NCBI RefSeq assembly: GCF_040833995.1
Contig: NZ_CP162137.1
Location: 310,001-374,000, forward strand
Length of the DNA stretch: 64,000 nt
Source: Leptospira sp. WS58.C1
GTDB taxonomy: Bacteria; Spirochaetota; Leptospiria; Leptospirales; Leptospiraceae
Reading direction: 5' to 3'
In this document: positions 1 through 8,202 of the stretch, in pieces
How the letters are laid out: every line of letters starts with the position of its first letter
How positions within the stretch are numbered: position 1 is the stretch's first letter
The notes under the pieces: model-generated
Databases searched by the model: none
What the model saw: only the letters and a program-made list of their open reading frames with translations
Told to the model about the DNA's origin: nothing
Program-made: the position numbers and the translations under genes

Positions 1-1
1 A

Positions 2-487
2 GTAAAGTGGAAAGAAAGAGAAAGAGCCCAACAAGGTCTTTATCTTTGGGGTGGAACCGGTTCCGGAAAAACATTATTAGCCTGTGCCATTTTGAACGAA
101 CTCATTCTTCGTTACGGTTTGGAATGTAAATATGCAAAGATCAATCGTGACTTTCTTTCCACAATCCGGGACAGTTATCAAAAAGAAAGTGAACTCCATG
201 GAATGGAGCAAACCATTAAGAAACAATTCACCGATGTGGAAGTTTTGGTTTTAGACGACTTCGGAGCAAATAAGGAATCCGATTGGGCAAATTCTCAGTT
301 ATACGATCTAATAGATGCAAGATACGAGGAGGAGAAGGTAACTATTCTCACTTCGAATATTCCTCCAACCGATTGGAAGGACAAAGCGGAAGGAAGGATT
401 TTTTCCAGACTCATGGAGATGGCAAAACAAATCCATTTGGATTGTCCGGATTATCGTCTAAGTCATAATGCTTTCGGGACTCATTGA
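2..487 (+). CDS. DnaC/IstB-like ATP-binding protein (5' truncated by window edge)
   Basis: AAA+ ATPase of the DnaC/DnaI helicase-loader type, which would help load the replicative helicase. The reading frame is open from base 2, so the N-terminus lies outside the window. Visible: Walker A GGTGSGKT (bases 50-73), Walker B VLVLDDFG, a sensor-1-like TILTSN and an arginine-rich GRIFSRL segment near the end. The stop overlaps the folK start by one base (TGATG), so the two are co-transcribed. IstB-type transposition ATPases share these motifs, but no transposase is nearby, which favours the DnaC-like role. Confidence 0.8.
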   Translation, partial: VKWKERERAQQGLYLWGGTGSGKTLLACAILNELILRYGLECKYAKINRDFLSTIRDSYQKESELHGMEQTIKKQFTDVEVLVLDDFGANKESDWANSQLYDLIDARYEEEKVTILTSNIPPTDWKDKAEGRIFSRLMEMAKQIHLDCPDYRLSHNAFGTH

Positions 488-939
488 TGGATAAAAATAA
501 TCATATCGCATTTCTTTGTTTGGGAACCAATTTAGGAGATCGTGAATTATATCTTTCGGATGCGATCCAAAAGATCGGTGCCCATCCTGAAATACGGATC
601 CTGAAAAAAGGAACTCCTTTAAACACGGAAGCGCTTGAAGTGGTAGATCAACCTGATTTTTTAAATCAGTTAATACAGATCTCCACCCATCTATCTCCCA
701 GAGAACTTTTGGATTTTTTACTCGGCATTGAAAAAGAAATGGGAAGGGTCCGTTCGAGAGATAAAGGTCCTCGTGTCATAGATTTAGATATTCTATCCAT
801 CGATGATATGAAAATCCATGAGAAAGGATTACATCTTCCCCATCATAGTCTGTTTACTCGTCCTTTTATATTAGAACTTTTAAATGAACTCGGAGAAGGT
901 TCCCTGATCCAAGCTTTCGGGAATCCTTCGGAGGGATGA
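487..939 (+). CDS. folK: 2-amino-4-hydroxy-6-hydroxymethyldihydropteridine diphosphokinase
   Basis: HPPK transfers pyrophosphate from ATP to 6-hydroxymethyl-7,8-dihydropterin in folate synthesis. 150 residues, normal for the family. The N-terminal LGTNLGDRELYL matches the LGSNLGDR signature, and GRVRSRDKGPRVIDLDIL is the HPPK signature with the two Mg-binding Asp residues in DLDIL. ATG at 487 is chosen over the TTG one codon upstream because it gives the TGATG coupling with the preceding gene. panB follows one base after the stop. Confidence 0.95.
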   Translation: MDKNNHIAFLCLGTNLGDRELYLSDAIQKIGAHPEIRILKKGTPLNTEALEVVDQPDFLNQLIQISTHLSPRELLDFLLGIEKEMGRVRSRDKGPRVIDLDILSIDDMKIHEKGLHLPHHSLFTRPFILELLNELGEGSLIQAFGNPSEG

Positions 940-940
940 C

Positions 941-1741
941 ATGAGAGATGTTAGCAAATTATTTCCAATGGGACCAAAACCCGTGGAGAAAAAGATTACA
1001 GTATTAACCTGCTACGATTTTATGTTCGCTCGTATTTTGGAAGAATCGGGTGTGGATTGTCTTTTAGTAGGGGACACTCTGGGTGTTGTTTACCAAGGCC
1101 AACCGACCACCTTGCCGGTTACCTTGGACGAAATGATCTATCATGCAAAAGCAGTCAGAAGAGGAGCCCCGAACACATTCGTAGTCGTAGACCTTCCCTT
1201 CTTAAGCTATCAAGTCTCTTTGGAAGAAGGGATCCGCTCCGCTGGCAAGGTAATGAAAGAAAGCGGATGCGACGCCGTAAAATTCGAGGGTGGTGGGCCC
1301 GAGATTTTGGAACTGATCTATAAATTGGAAAGGATCGGCATCCCAGTTATGGGACATATAGGCCTTACTCCGCAATCCGTGAACGTTTTCGGTGGGCATA
1401 AGATCCAAGGAAAAGCGGAAGAAGATAAGGCAAGATTGATAAGCGAAGCAAAAGGTATCTCGGACGCGGGGGCATTCTCCATTGTTTTCGAGCTAATCCC
1501 TTCTGCCCTTGCCAAAGAAATTTCCGAATCGGTCCCGATTCCTACGATCGGGATAGGAGCAGGAGCCGCAACCGACGGGCAGGTGCTGGTAATTTACGAT
1601 TTTCTTGGATTGAATAAAGGCTTTAAGCCTAAGTTCCTAAAAACTTTCCTGAATGGATACGACGATGTCTCGAGCGCAGTCAAAAGTTATATTCAGGAAG
1701 TGAGAAATGGAAGTTTTCCCGGGCCGGAACATTCTCATTAA
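941..1741 (+). CDS. panB: 3-methyl-2-oxobutanoate hydroxymethyltransferase
   Basis: PanB adds a hydroxymethyl group from methylene-tetrahydrofolate to 2-oxoisovalerate to give ketopantoate, the first step of pantothenate synthesis. 266 residues, the usual length. Family motifs: VLTCYDFMFARI, LLVGDTLGVVYQG, the metal/substrate region DLPFLSYQ, VKFEGG, and GHIGLTPQSVN. A GGAGG-type ribosome site overlaps the end of folK. Placement next to a folate gene fits its folate cofactor; coaC and coaB of the same downstream pathway lie about 15 kb away. Confidence 0.96.
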   Translation: MRDVSKLFPMGPKPVEKKITVLTCYDFMFARILEESGVDCLLVGDTLGVVYQGQPTTLPVTLDEMIYHAKAVRRGAPNTFVVVDLPFLSYQVSLEEGIRSAGKVMKESGCDAVKFEGGGPEILELIYKLERIGIPVMGHIGLTPQSVNVFGGHKIQGKAEEDKARLISEAKGISDAGAFSIVFELIPSALAKEISESVPIPTIGIGAGAATDGQVLVIYDFLGLNKGFKPKFLKTFLNGYDDVSSAVKSYIQEVRNGSFPGPEHSH

Positions 1742-1843
1742 CTCTTTTCTCTGCGGATTTCTTGACGTTCCATGTGTGAAGTAAAGGCTGGAGAGAGAAT
1801 CAATCCCGATTGCAAAATCGAACAAAGATAGGACGGAAGATAC

Positions 1844-2986
1844 GTGGACATAGTCGAACTGGAGAAGGGATATCCGGAAACCGAAGCAAAAATTAAGGCT
1901 TTGGCCTCCGAATGTGGGAACGCCACCGAGATCATTCGCGGAGCGGTCGTATCCGATACCATTCATTTTATCGGGGATACCCGTAAGATTTCCGACAAGG
2001 AAGGTTATGTAAAAGAACTTCCTGGTGTGACTAGAATTTGGAACGTATCATTGCCTTATAAAAATATCGCCCGCACGGCTGCCGGTAAAAACGGAGAAGT
2101 GGTTCACCGCGAAAATCGAATTGTAGAAGTTCACGGAAAAGACGGATTAGTCCGTAAGTTCGGAACAGGAAAACATATCTTTATCGTCGGTCCGGATTCT
2201 CCTCAGACTTACGAGCAGACTGTTACTATCGCGAAACAAGCGGTGGAGATCGGTAAAAAATTCGGAATTTTAGATCGTATCATCTTTAGAGGTGGAGCAT
2301 TCAAGCCTAGGACTCGTCCGACTGATTGGAGAGGAATGGGTTGGGACGGTATCAAATTACTCGATAGAGTAAAAGAAGAAACCGGACTTCCTTACGTAAC
2401 GGAAGTTATGGACCATACCATGGCGGAAGAAGTTTCTAAACATGCGGACATGATCCAGATCGGAACAAGGAACGCGCAAGACTTCGAACTTTTAGAAGCG
2501 GTAGGTCGCACAGGCAAACCGGTGATCTTAAAAAGAGGTTTCGGCAATGAAGCTATCGAATGGTTTTCTGCAGCGGAATATATCGCTAATCAAGGAAATT
2601 TGAATATTGTTCTTTGTGAAAGAGGAGTGAAAACCCTTTTCATCAAGGAAGGGTATTGTCGTAACACTCCGGATCTGAATGTGATCACTCACGCTAAGAA
2701 CCAAACAATTCTACCTGTGATTTTCGATCCAAGCCATGTTGCGGGGGACGATAAGATTGTGGTTTCCAATTTACTTGCTTCTCTTCCGTTCAATCCGGAC
2801 GGATCCATTACGGAAACGTTACATGAAGAAGAGTTTCGTAAGGAACAGATGTGCGATGCGGCGCAAGCGCTTCTTATGACTTTATATGAAAAAACGGTAG
2901 AAGCTATTTTAACCTATGAGGAAAAAATCAAACCTCTCACGGATAAGGTTGATTCTTATTTTTTGGAACGTAAGGGAAAAAAATAA
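1844..2986 (+). CDS. aroF: 3-deoxy-7-phosphoheptulonate (DAHP) synthase, class I beta type, with GPDS variant
   Basis: Condenses phosphoenolpyruvate and erythrose 4-phosphate in the first step of the shikimate pathway. 380 residues: an N-terminal ferredoxin-like regulatory domain (about 1-85) and a TIM-barrel domain. Barrel motifs seen: RGGAFKPRTRP, QIGTRNAQDF, LKRGF, ILCERG-like VLCERG, and DPSH with the metal-binding His. The family metal-ligand motif GPCS reads GPDSPQTYEQ here, so the usual Cys is Asp. GTG start with CGGAAG just upstream; an in-frame TAG at 1829 excludes a longer form. The exact symbol among aroF/G/H paralogues is not certain. Confidence 0.88.
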   Translation: MDIVELEKGYPETEAKIKALASECGNATEIIRGAVVSDTIHFIGDTRKISDKEGYVKELPGVTRIWNVSLPYKNIARTAAGKNGEVVHRENRIVEVHGKDGLVRKFGTGKHIFIVGPDSPQTYEQTVTIAKQAVEIGKKFGILDRIIFRGGAFKPRTRPTDWRGMGWDGIKLLDRVKEETGLPYVTEVMDHTMAEEVSKHADMIQIGTRNAQDFELLEAVGRTGKPVILKRGFGNEAIEWFSAAEYIANQGNLNIVLCERGVKTLFIKEGYCRNTPDLNVITHAKNQTILPVIFDPSHVAGDDKIVVSNLLASLPFNPDGSITETLHEEEFRKEQMCDAAQALLMTLYEKTVEAILTYEEKIKPLTDKVDSYFLERKGKK

Positions 2987-3007
2987 GTCCGAGTTTTCGG
3001 GCTTATT
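2976..3007 (-). terminator. Rho-independent terminator of the HPt gene
   Basis: Read on the minus strand, AATAAGCCC and GGACTTATT form a 9-bp stem (one G-U pair) around an 8-base loop, followed by a run of seven T. It overlaps the stop codon of the HPt gene and sits in the convergent junction with the DAHP synthase gene. Confidence 0.6.
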
Positions 3008-3350
3008 CCGGAAATTTGGGAGCTAATTCTTTTTTGGTTTGCTCCCAAAGGCTCGGAAGTTCCTGACAAAGAGCCAAACAAGCTTCGAAGTTTCCTTCCT
3101 TCAATTTTTGTTCAGCCTCAGTAACGGTTTTCTGAACTCCAGCGAGTCCAAAATTTGCCGCCACTCCTTTTGTTTGGTGTAATTCTGCTTGGAGTTCTAC
3201 GCTTTTCTTTTCGTCAGTGAAACTTTTGATATTCTCTAAACGGCTGTTCATGTTCTTACGTAAGGAACGTACCATTTCTTCCAGCCAAATAATATCATCT
3301 TCATCGTCGCCTTGTTTTAGGGAATCTAGACGAGACCAATCCACTAACAT
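3003..3350 (-). CDS. Stand-alone HPt (histidine phosphotransfer) domain protein
   Basis: About 115 residues, entirely helical, with HQTKGVAANFGL matching the HPt helix in which the first His accepts phosphate (H-x-x-K-G). Such proteins shuttle phosphoryl groups between hybrid kinases and response regulators in the cytoplasm. The start MLVDWSRL at 3350 is preferred because AAGGAG precedes it at good spacing; the longer open frame to 3434 adds residues that do not look like HPt. No kinase or receiver gene is adjacent, so the partner is unknown. Confidence 0.75.
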   Translation of the reverse strand: MLVDWSRLDSLKQGDDEDDIIWLEEMVRSLRKNMNSRLENIKSFTDEKKSVELQAELHQTKGVAANFGLAGVQKTVTEAEQKLKEGNFEACLALCQELPSLWEQTKKELAPKFPE

Positions 3351-3503
3351 AGAATTCTCCTTCCCGAACCGCGTTTGGCAATTGTATACGGTTCCCAAAA
3401 TTCGACGGAGCCATAGACCCTTTACCGACCCCAATTATTTATAGCTTGAATAAAAAATCCACGTCGATTTTCGTATTATGGAAGATTTAAGAGGCGAAAC
3501 TTA

Positions 3504-4283
3504 ATGAAAATTCACCCAACAGCCATCGTTGATTCGAAAGCGGAACTACACGAATCCGTCGAAGTCGGTGCATATACAATTATAGAAAAGGATGTGGTAA
3601 TCGGCGAAGGAACCGTGATCGAGACCGGAGCCCGAATTTTCGCAGGTACTAAATTAGGTAAATTCAACAAAGTCCACCATGGAGCCGTGATCGGAGTGGG
3701 TCCTCAGGATCTAGGTTTTGATCCTAACACTCCGAGTAAAACGATCATAGGTGATAATAATACTTTTAAGGAATATTCCAATATTCACAGGGGAACCAAA
3801 GTGGATTCTCCCACAATTATCGGAAATAGGAACTATGTGATGGGAAACGCTCACGTAGGCCATGATTGTATTTTAGGGGATGATAATATTCTTACCCATG
3901 GTCTTGTTTTGGCAGGACATGTTACAGTAGGCAATAAGGCCTTCATCTCGGGTTTAGTAGCAGTTCACCAATTTTGTTTTGTGGGTGACTATGCGATGAT
4001 CGCAGGTTGTTCCAAAGTGGTTCAAGATGTTCCTCCTTTTGCTACCGCTGATGGAAACCCGTGTACGATCATCGGTTTAAATACTGTAGGATTAAAAAGA
4101 GGCGGATTCTCTCCGGAGACTAGATCTGCGATCAAGAATGCTTACAAAGTAATCTATCATTCAGGTATGAATTATAGAACTGCTTTGGATCAATTGGAGA
4201 AGGAATCAGGTCATCCGCCTGAAGTTCTTCAGATCATTAAGTTCTTTAGGGACAGTGATCGTGGGGTCATGAACCACAGATAA
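3504..4283 (+). CDS. lpxA: Acyl-ACP--UDP-GlcNAc (or GlcNAc3N) O/N-acyltransferase LpxA
   Basis: First committed enzyme of lipid A synthesis, a cytoplasmic trimer with a left-handed beta helix. 259 residues, with many hexapeptide repeats such as VVIGEG and TVIETG. NAHVGHDCILGD carries the catalytic His (about residue 120, matching E. coli His125). Known biology: Leptospira LpxA prefers the 3-amino analogue of UDP-GlcNAc, giving amide-linked chains; the substrate cannot be read from sequence alone. GAGGCG upstream of ATG 3504 serves as ribosome site. It stands apart from other lpx genes. Confidence 0.95.
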   Translation: MKIHPTAIVDSKAELHESVEVGAYTIIEKDVVIGEGTVIETGARIFAGTKLGKFNKVHHGAVIGVGPQDLGFDPNTPSKTIIGDNNTFKEYSNIHRGTKVDSPTIIGNRNYVMGNAHVGHDCILGDDNILTHGLVLAGHVTVGNKAFISGLVAVHQFCFVGDYAMIAGCSKVVQDVPPFATADGNPCTIIGLNTVGLKRGGFSPETRSAIKNAYKVIYHSGMNYRTALDQLEKESGHPPEVLQIIKFFRDSDRGVMNHR

Positions 4284-4292
4284 TCGAATATT

Positions 4293-4318
4293 CCGCGTGT
4301 TGGAATTCCAACATGCGG
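4293..4318. terminator. Bidirectional hairpin between lpxA and the M15 peptidase
   Basis: CCGCGTGTTGGAA and TTCCAACATGCGG form a 13-bp self-complementary arm pair with one G-T mismatch. A TTTT run follows on the plus strand. Both flanking genes converge here, so it can end transcription from either side. Confidence 0.65.
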
Positions 4319-4324
4319 TTTTAC

Positions 4325-5089
4325 TCAATCTATCTTGGCGCAGTCAGGATTGATGGAGGTTACATATTCCAGGGGAAGATCTCCCAAAAAGTCTGATCCC
4401 TGGAATTTTCCTCTAAAATTTAATTTTCCTTTTTTATAAGCTTCAACCCAGGCTCTTTGGAATTTATTCGAGAGCGGAGCATACGACCAATGCCATTTCT
4501 CTTCATTATACCCTTTTCCACCTCTTTCTGATTTAGGGGAATACGGCTGGCAGAATCCGAACCTATGAGCATTCTTCTTCATCCAGATATAAAATGTTTC
4601 TCCTCTTCCCCCTTTTTCAAAATAGGAGTTTTCCAAGGCATTGATATCGATGTCCGTCCCCCAGTGATGTCTGGAAGTGCCGGGTGCACTGGAAAACTCT
4701 AAAATTAAGGAGATGATTTGAGAAGGAGTTTTGTCTTTTACGGGTTCCCTCATCTTCTTCTTTCCGGAATACTTATCTTCCCAGATGGATTTTTGTTCCG
4801 AAAAAGATCTATGCGCGGAAATTAGGAACGGCTCTTGTCTTTCTTGAGGGTAGTCCTTTTTATATTCTTCCTTTAATTTTAAAAATGCAGCTTTGGTTTC
4901 CTTTCGGAGAAAGAACTGCCTGGGATCGCCGGGATTCGTGAAGGATACGAGAGCTTTTTCTTTTGGAAAATCTCCAATCAGGTAAGAAGTTTCAGATACA
5001 CCTTGGTAGGTTTCGTCTGTCGTTTGGGCAACTAAGCAGAAGCTACCAAAAACCAGAACAAGTACTAAACATCGGAATAGGAACGGCAT
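4325..5089 (-). CDS. Secreted M15-family D-alanyl-D-alanine carboxypeptidase (VanY-like)
   Basis: 254 residues with an N-terminal signal peptide (FRCLVLVLVFGSFCLVAQ). The peptidase core has SAHRSFSEQKSIW, SRHHWGTDIDINAL (zinc ligands His and Asp) and EEKWHWSY (catalytic Glu, zinc His), the M15B/VanY pattern. It would trim the terminal D-Ala of peptidoglycan peptides in the periplasm. Transcribed alone on the minus strand and convergent with lpxA. Confidence 0.88.
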   Translation of the reverse strand: MPFLFRCLVLVLVFGSFCLVAQTTDETYQGVSETSYLIGDFPKEKALVSFTNPGDPRQFFLRKETKAAFLKLKEEYKKDYPQERQEPFLISAHRSFSEQKSIWEDKYSGKKKMREPVKDKTPSQIISLILEFSSAPGTSRHHWGTDIDINALENSYFEKGGRGETFYIWMKKNAHRFGFCQPYSPKSERGGKGYNEEKWHWSYAPLSNKFQRAWVEAYKKGKLNFRGKFQGSDFLGDLPLEYVTSINPDCAKID

Positions 5090-5303
5090 AATTCCATATT
5101 CTTCTCCGGCGAATTGGGGAAAAGGGATTTTCTAGTACTCTTGATTTGTTTAAGACACAAATGCTACTACAGAAATTTCCGGGGCCTTATGACAAGCAAA
5201 GGCTTTGAAATCCGGAAATTTGTATTGCATTACCTAGGAAATTCGGTTGAAGTTAAGCTCTAATTGGAAATTTTTTGTAAAAAACAAATTGGGAGAACCC
5301 TGG

Positions 5304-5642
5304 ATGAAAAAAATCATCACTCTTCTTCTGCCCCTGTTCTTAACGTTTAATTGTATTTTATTCGATACAATCGGTCTGTCCTATCCGGACACCGTGGACG
5401 GAACAGAAGCAAAAAGTATAATTCTGACAAGTGCTGTTATTGGATCCGCAGTTACCGGTTTCGAGGTTCTTTCTATTCTTGCTCCTCAATTAGCAAAAGT
5501 AGAAGAAGATAAATACTATAACAAAGCGGATGTGGACGATTGTGCGAACGAAGCGTTGATCATCAACTTGCTGACTGTGGATCTGGGAGGATTTACCTGC
5601 GATTTGAATCCTAGGCCGATAATCATTCCGTTTATTTATTAA
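5304..5642 (+). CDS. Small putative lipoprotein
   Basis: 112 residues beginning MKKIITLLLPLFLTFNC, a short signal peptide with Cys at position 17 in a lipobox-like setting (spirochete lipoboxes are permissive). The mature part has an early DTVDGTEAKS segment, a hydrophobic stretch near residues 40-60 and two Cys in the second half (DDCANEA, GGFTCDLN). GGGAG at 5291 with 8-base spacing supports ATG 5304; the longer TTG-started frame would bury the signal peptide. It resembles small Leptospira-specific lipoprotein families, but no function can be given. Confidence 0.7.
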   Translation: MKKIITLLLPLFLTFNCILFDTIGLSYPDTVDGTEAKSIILTSAVIGSAVTGFEVLSILAPQLAKVEEDKYYNKADVDDCANEALIINLLTVDLGGFTCDLNPRPIIIPFIY

Positions 5643-5705
5643 TTCTTAAGAATGAGACTTGTTTTTTGGTCGGTTGAAATCTCGGCCGGCCGGGAAACAT
5701 TTCTT

Positions 5706-7826
5706 TCAATTCGAAAATAATAAAGCCCCTTCCGAAAACCTAGAAACAATTTCCGATTTTTCCAAATCTCCTAAATTCCCGAATTGTTTCGCATCTTCTC
5801 CGGAAATCTCAATCCATTGCCGATCTTCTCTTAAGTCCGCGATCTTAAAGTCCGGCAAACCGCTTTGTCTAACCCCGAGTAATTCTCCGGGTCCTCTCAA
5901 TTTTAAGTCGGCCTCGGAGAGGAAGAAACCGTCATCGGAATCAACCAAGGCTTGGATCCTATATCTTGCCTCTTCCGTAATTTTGGAGTCCGAAATTAAG
6001 ATACAAAAACTCTCGTGTTTTCCCCTGCCTACTCGACCTCTTAGCTGATGTAATTGAGAGATCCCAAATCTATCAGAATGTTCAATGACCATCACGGAGG
6101 CATTCGGAACATCTACACCTACTTCTATCACTGTGGTGCTGACTAAGATCTGGATCTCGTTTTGTTGGAATAATTTCATGATCCGATCTTTTTCGGAGGT
6201 TTCCATTTTTCCGTGGAGAAGTCCCACTTTGAATTCAGGAAAAACATCTTTTCTTAATGTTTCATAAGCTTCTATACAGGATTTTAGATCCGATTTTTCG
6301 GATTCCTCCACAAGCGGATAAACAATGTAACATTGTCTTCCTTGGGAGACATACTTTTGGATGGATTTATAAACTCCGGATCTTTTACTTTCCGTGAACC
6401 ATAATGTTTTAATTGGAATTCTGCCTGCAGGGCGATTTTTTAGGGTTACTAATTCCAAGTCTCCGTATAGAGTGAGACAAAGTGTCCTTGGGATCGGGGT
6501 TGCGGTCATCGCAAGAATGTCCGGATTTTTTCCCTTGGCTCTTAATGTTTCTCTTTGTTCCACTCCGAACTTATGCTGTTCGTCTATGATCGCAAGTCCG
6601 AGATCCTTGAAAGTAACATCTTCCTGGAAAACACTATGTGTTCCAATGATAAATAGGGACTCTCCCGTTTTGATCCTGAATATTTTTTCTGCTCTGGTTT
6701 TTTTAGGTTCTTTTCCCACTAAAAGTTCTATCCGTAGGAAGGGCATATTTCCTAAAAAGTTCATTACAGTTTGATAATGTTGTCGGGCTAAAATTTCGGT
6801 AGGGGCAACCATACATACCTGGACCTGATTGTCCGTGTATTTGAGTGCGGTAAGAAGAGCGACCAAGGTTTTTCCGGAACCTACGTCTCCTTGCAATAGG
6901 ATAGCGGCTGGAGTATCCGACTTAGTCCATTCCGAAATTTTTGCCAAACTTTCTTTCTGGTCCGGGGTCAGCTCGAAAGGTAAATTTTTGATCAGATCAT
7001 TTGCGGTTTTGGACTCCGGAAGAGGCCATAAAAGCCTGGGGACTTTTGCTCTCCTGGAACGTTTGTATTCTATCAGAAGATTAAAATAATATAATTCTTC
7101 GTATTTGAATCTGGTCCTTGCTCTTCCTAATTGTTCGTCTTCCGTGGGAAAATGGATCTCATTATAAGCCTGGGCACGATCCATCAGATTTCTTTTTTTG
7201 ACCGCTTGTGCGGGAAGAATTTCCGGAATTCTACCTTCTAAAAGTTTTAATGCAAAATGAATGAGTTTGCGTAGCTCTCTGGAATTGAGATGTTCATCCC
7301 TCATTGCCTCCGTTGTAGGATAAAGTGGAATGATGCGGCCGGTATGGATACTTTCCGGAAGATCATCTTCCGAAATGTCGGAATTCCCTCCATAAGACAG
7401 AACTTCATAGTCAGGATGTAATAGTTGGAATCCTCTGAAATATTCCAGTTTACCGGTTACGGCTACGAGAATCCCGGGTTGAAAAACCCTGCGGAAGAAT
7501 TGGATCCCCCTGAAAAAAACCAAACTGATCGGTTCGTTGTTTTTTGTTTTTGCGGAAACTACTAGTCTGGATTTTTTTCCATGAGCCAGATAAGAATCGA
7601 TTACTTCTAGAATTAAGGTAACCGATTCTCCCTGCTTAAGCAGAATGTTTTCCGTTAAGTTCCTATCTAAGTATCTGCGAGGAAACCATCCCAAAAGATC
7701 TTGGATGCTTTTGATCCCTACGGATTCCAAAACCTCCTGTTTTTTAGGACCCACACCTCTAATGACCCCGATGGAGCTGCTCAGGGAAACGTTGGAATTT
7801 TTTTTATCAGAGACCGAGTTCTTCAT
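5706..7826 (-). CDS. recG: ATP-dependent DNA helicase RecG
   Basis: Superfamily 2 helicase that reverses stalled forks and branch-migrates Holliday junctions. 706 residues from MKNSVSDKKN, close to the usual 690. Order: helix-hairpin-helix-like IRGVGPKKQEVLE, LLGWFPRRYLDR, wedge/OB domain (about 60-190), Walker A GDVGSGKT, IIDEQHKFGVEQR (DExH box), MTATPIPRTL, and the C-terminal ISQLHQLRGRVGRG. The start at 7826 overlaps the upstream gene by 20 bases; a longer frame to 7889 would overlap it further and adds no family sequence. Last gene of a four-gene minus-strand chain. Confidence 0.95.
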   Translation of the reverse strand: MKNSVSDKKNSNVSLSSSIGVIRGVGPKKQEVLESVGIKSIQDLLGWFPRRYLDRNLTENILLKQGESVTLILEVIDSYLAHGKKSRLVVSAKTKNNEPISLVFFRGIQFFRRVFQPGILVAVTGKLEYFRGFQLLHPDYEVLSYGGNSDISEDDLPESIHTGRIIPLYPTTEAMRDEHLNSRELRKLIHFALKLLEGRIPEILPAQAVKKRNLMDRAQAYNEIHFPTEDEQLGRARTRFKYEELYYFNLLIEYKRSRRAKVPRLLWPLPESKTANDLIKNLPFELTPDQKESLAKISEWTKSDTPAAILLQGDVGSGKTLVALLTALKYTDNQVQVCMVAPTEILARQHYQTVMNFLGNMPFLRIELLVGKEPKKTRAEKIFRIKTGESLFIIGTHSVFQEDVTFKDLGLAIIDEQHKFGVEQRETLRAKGKNPDILAMTATPIPRTLCLTLYGDLELVTLKNRPAGRIPIKTLWFTESKRSGVYKSIQKYVSQGRQCYIVYPLVEESEKSDLKSCIEAYETLRKDVFPEFKVGLLHGKMETSEKDRIMKLFQQNEIQILVSTTVIEVGVDVPNASVMVIEHSDRFGISQLHQLRGRVGRGKHESFCILISDSKITEEARYRIQALVDSDDGFFLSEADLKLRGPGELLGVRQSGLPDFKIADLREDRQWIEISGEDAKQFGNLGDLEKSEIVSRFSEGALLFSN

Positions 7827-8202
7827 CCTGGACTGGTTTCGGTTGAGGAGAATTTTGTGCTGCTTCTTCTGGAGCCGAACTCGAATCATCCAATCCTAGG
7901 TAACAATAACGGCAACCATAAATCCGCGCTTGTCGTTTTGCTCCCGGAGTCGCGGGCTCGAAAAGTACCGCGTATAAGTATTCATTCTTATCCAAGAACC
8001 GACCGCATACAGGACAAAGTCTAGGGCGGGGAAGATTCGGATCCCAATTCCCACCGTATACTTTTCTGGGATTTCCGTAGTCATTGTCTTTTGGCCGGCT
8101 AGATGCTTTTTTATCCAGACGTTTTGTATCCACTGTATAGAGAACATGGAAGAAGATCGCAGCGGCGGCTAAACAAGCGACTAAGGTGAGAAAGGTGATC
8201 AT
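7807..8202 (-). CDS. Membrane-anchored zinc-ribbon protein of unknown function
   Basis: 131 residues. One N-terminal membrane helix (about 3-22), a basic linker, then a likely zinc ribbon with knuckles LCPVCGRF and YGCRYCYLG about 35 residues apart (two CxxC pairs), and an acidic, Pro-rich tail. The start overlaps the end of the nucleotidyltransferase gene (ATGA) and the end overlaps recG, so expression is coupled to both. I do not recognise the family. Confidence 0.7.
   Translation of the reverse strand: MITFLTLVACLAAAAIFFHVLYTVDTKRLDKKASSRPKDNDYGNPRKVYGGNWDPNLPRPRLCPVCGRFLDKNEYLYAVLFEPATPGAKRQARIYGCRYCYLGLDDSSSAPEEAAQNSPQPKPVQDEELGL

Noticed and set aside
2..487. IstB transposition helper of an insertion sequence
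   Set aside because: No transposase or terminal repeats, and it is coupled to folK and panB.
1772..1831. 19-residue open frame in front of the DAHP synthase gene, considered as an attenuator leader peptide
   Set aside because: It contains no Trp, Tyr or Phe codons and no ribosome site or terminator pair was seen.
1637..1966. 109-residue minus-strand frame across the panB/DAHP synthase junction
   Set aside because: Antisense to two well-supported genes.
5659..6048. 129-residue plus-strand frame over the recG end
   Set aside because: Antisense to recG; Ser/Pro-rich shadow composition.
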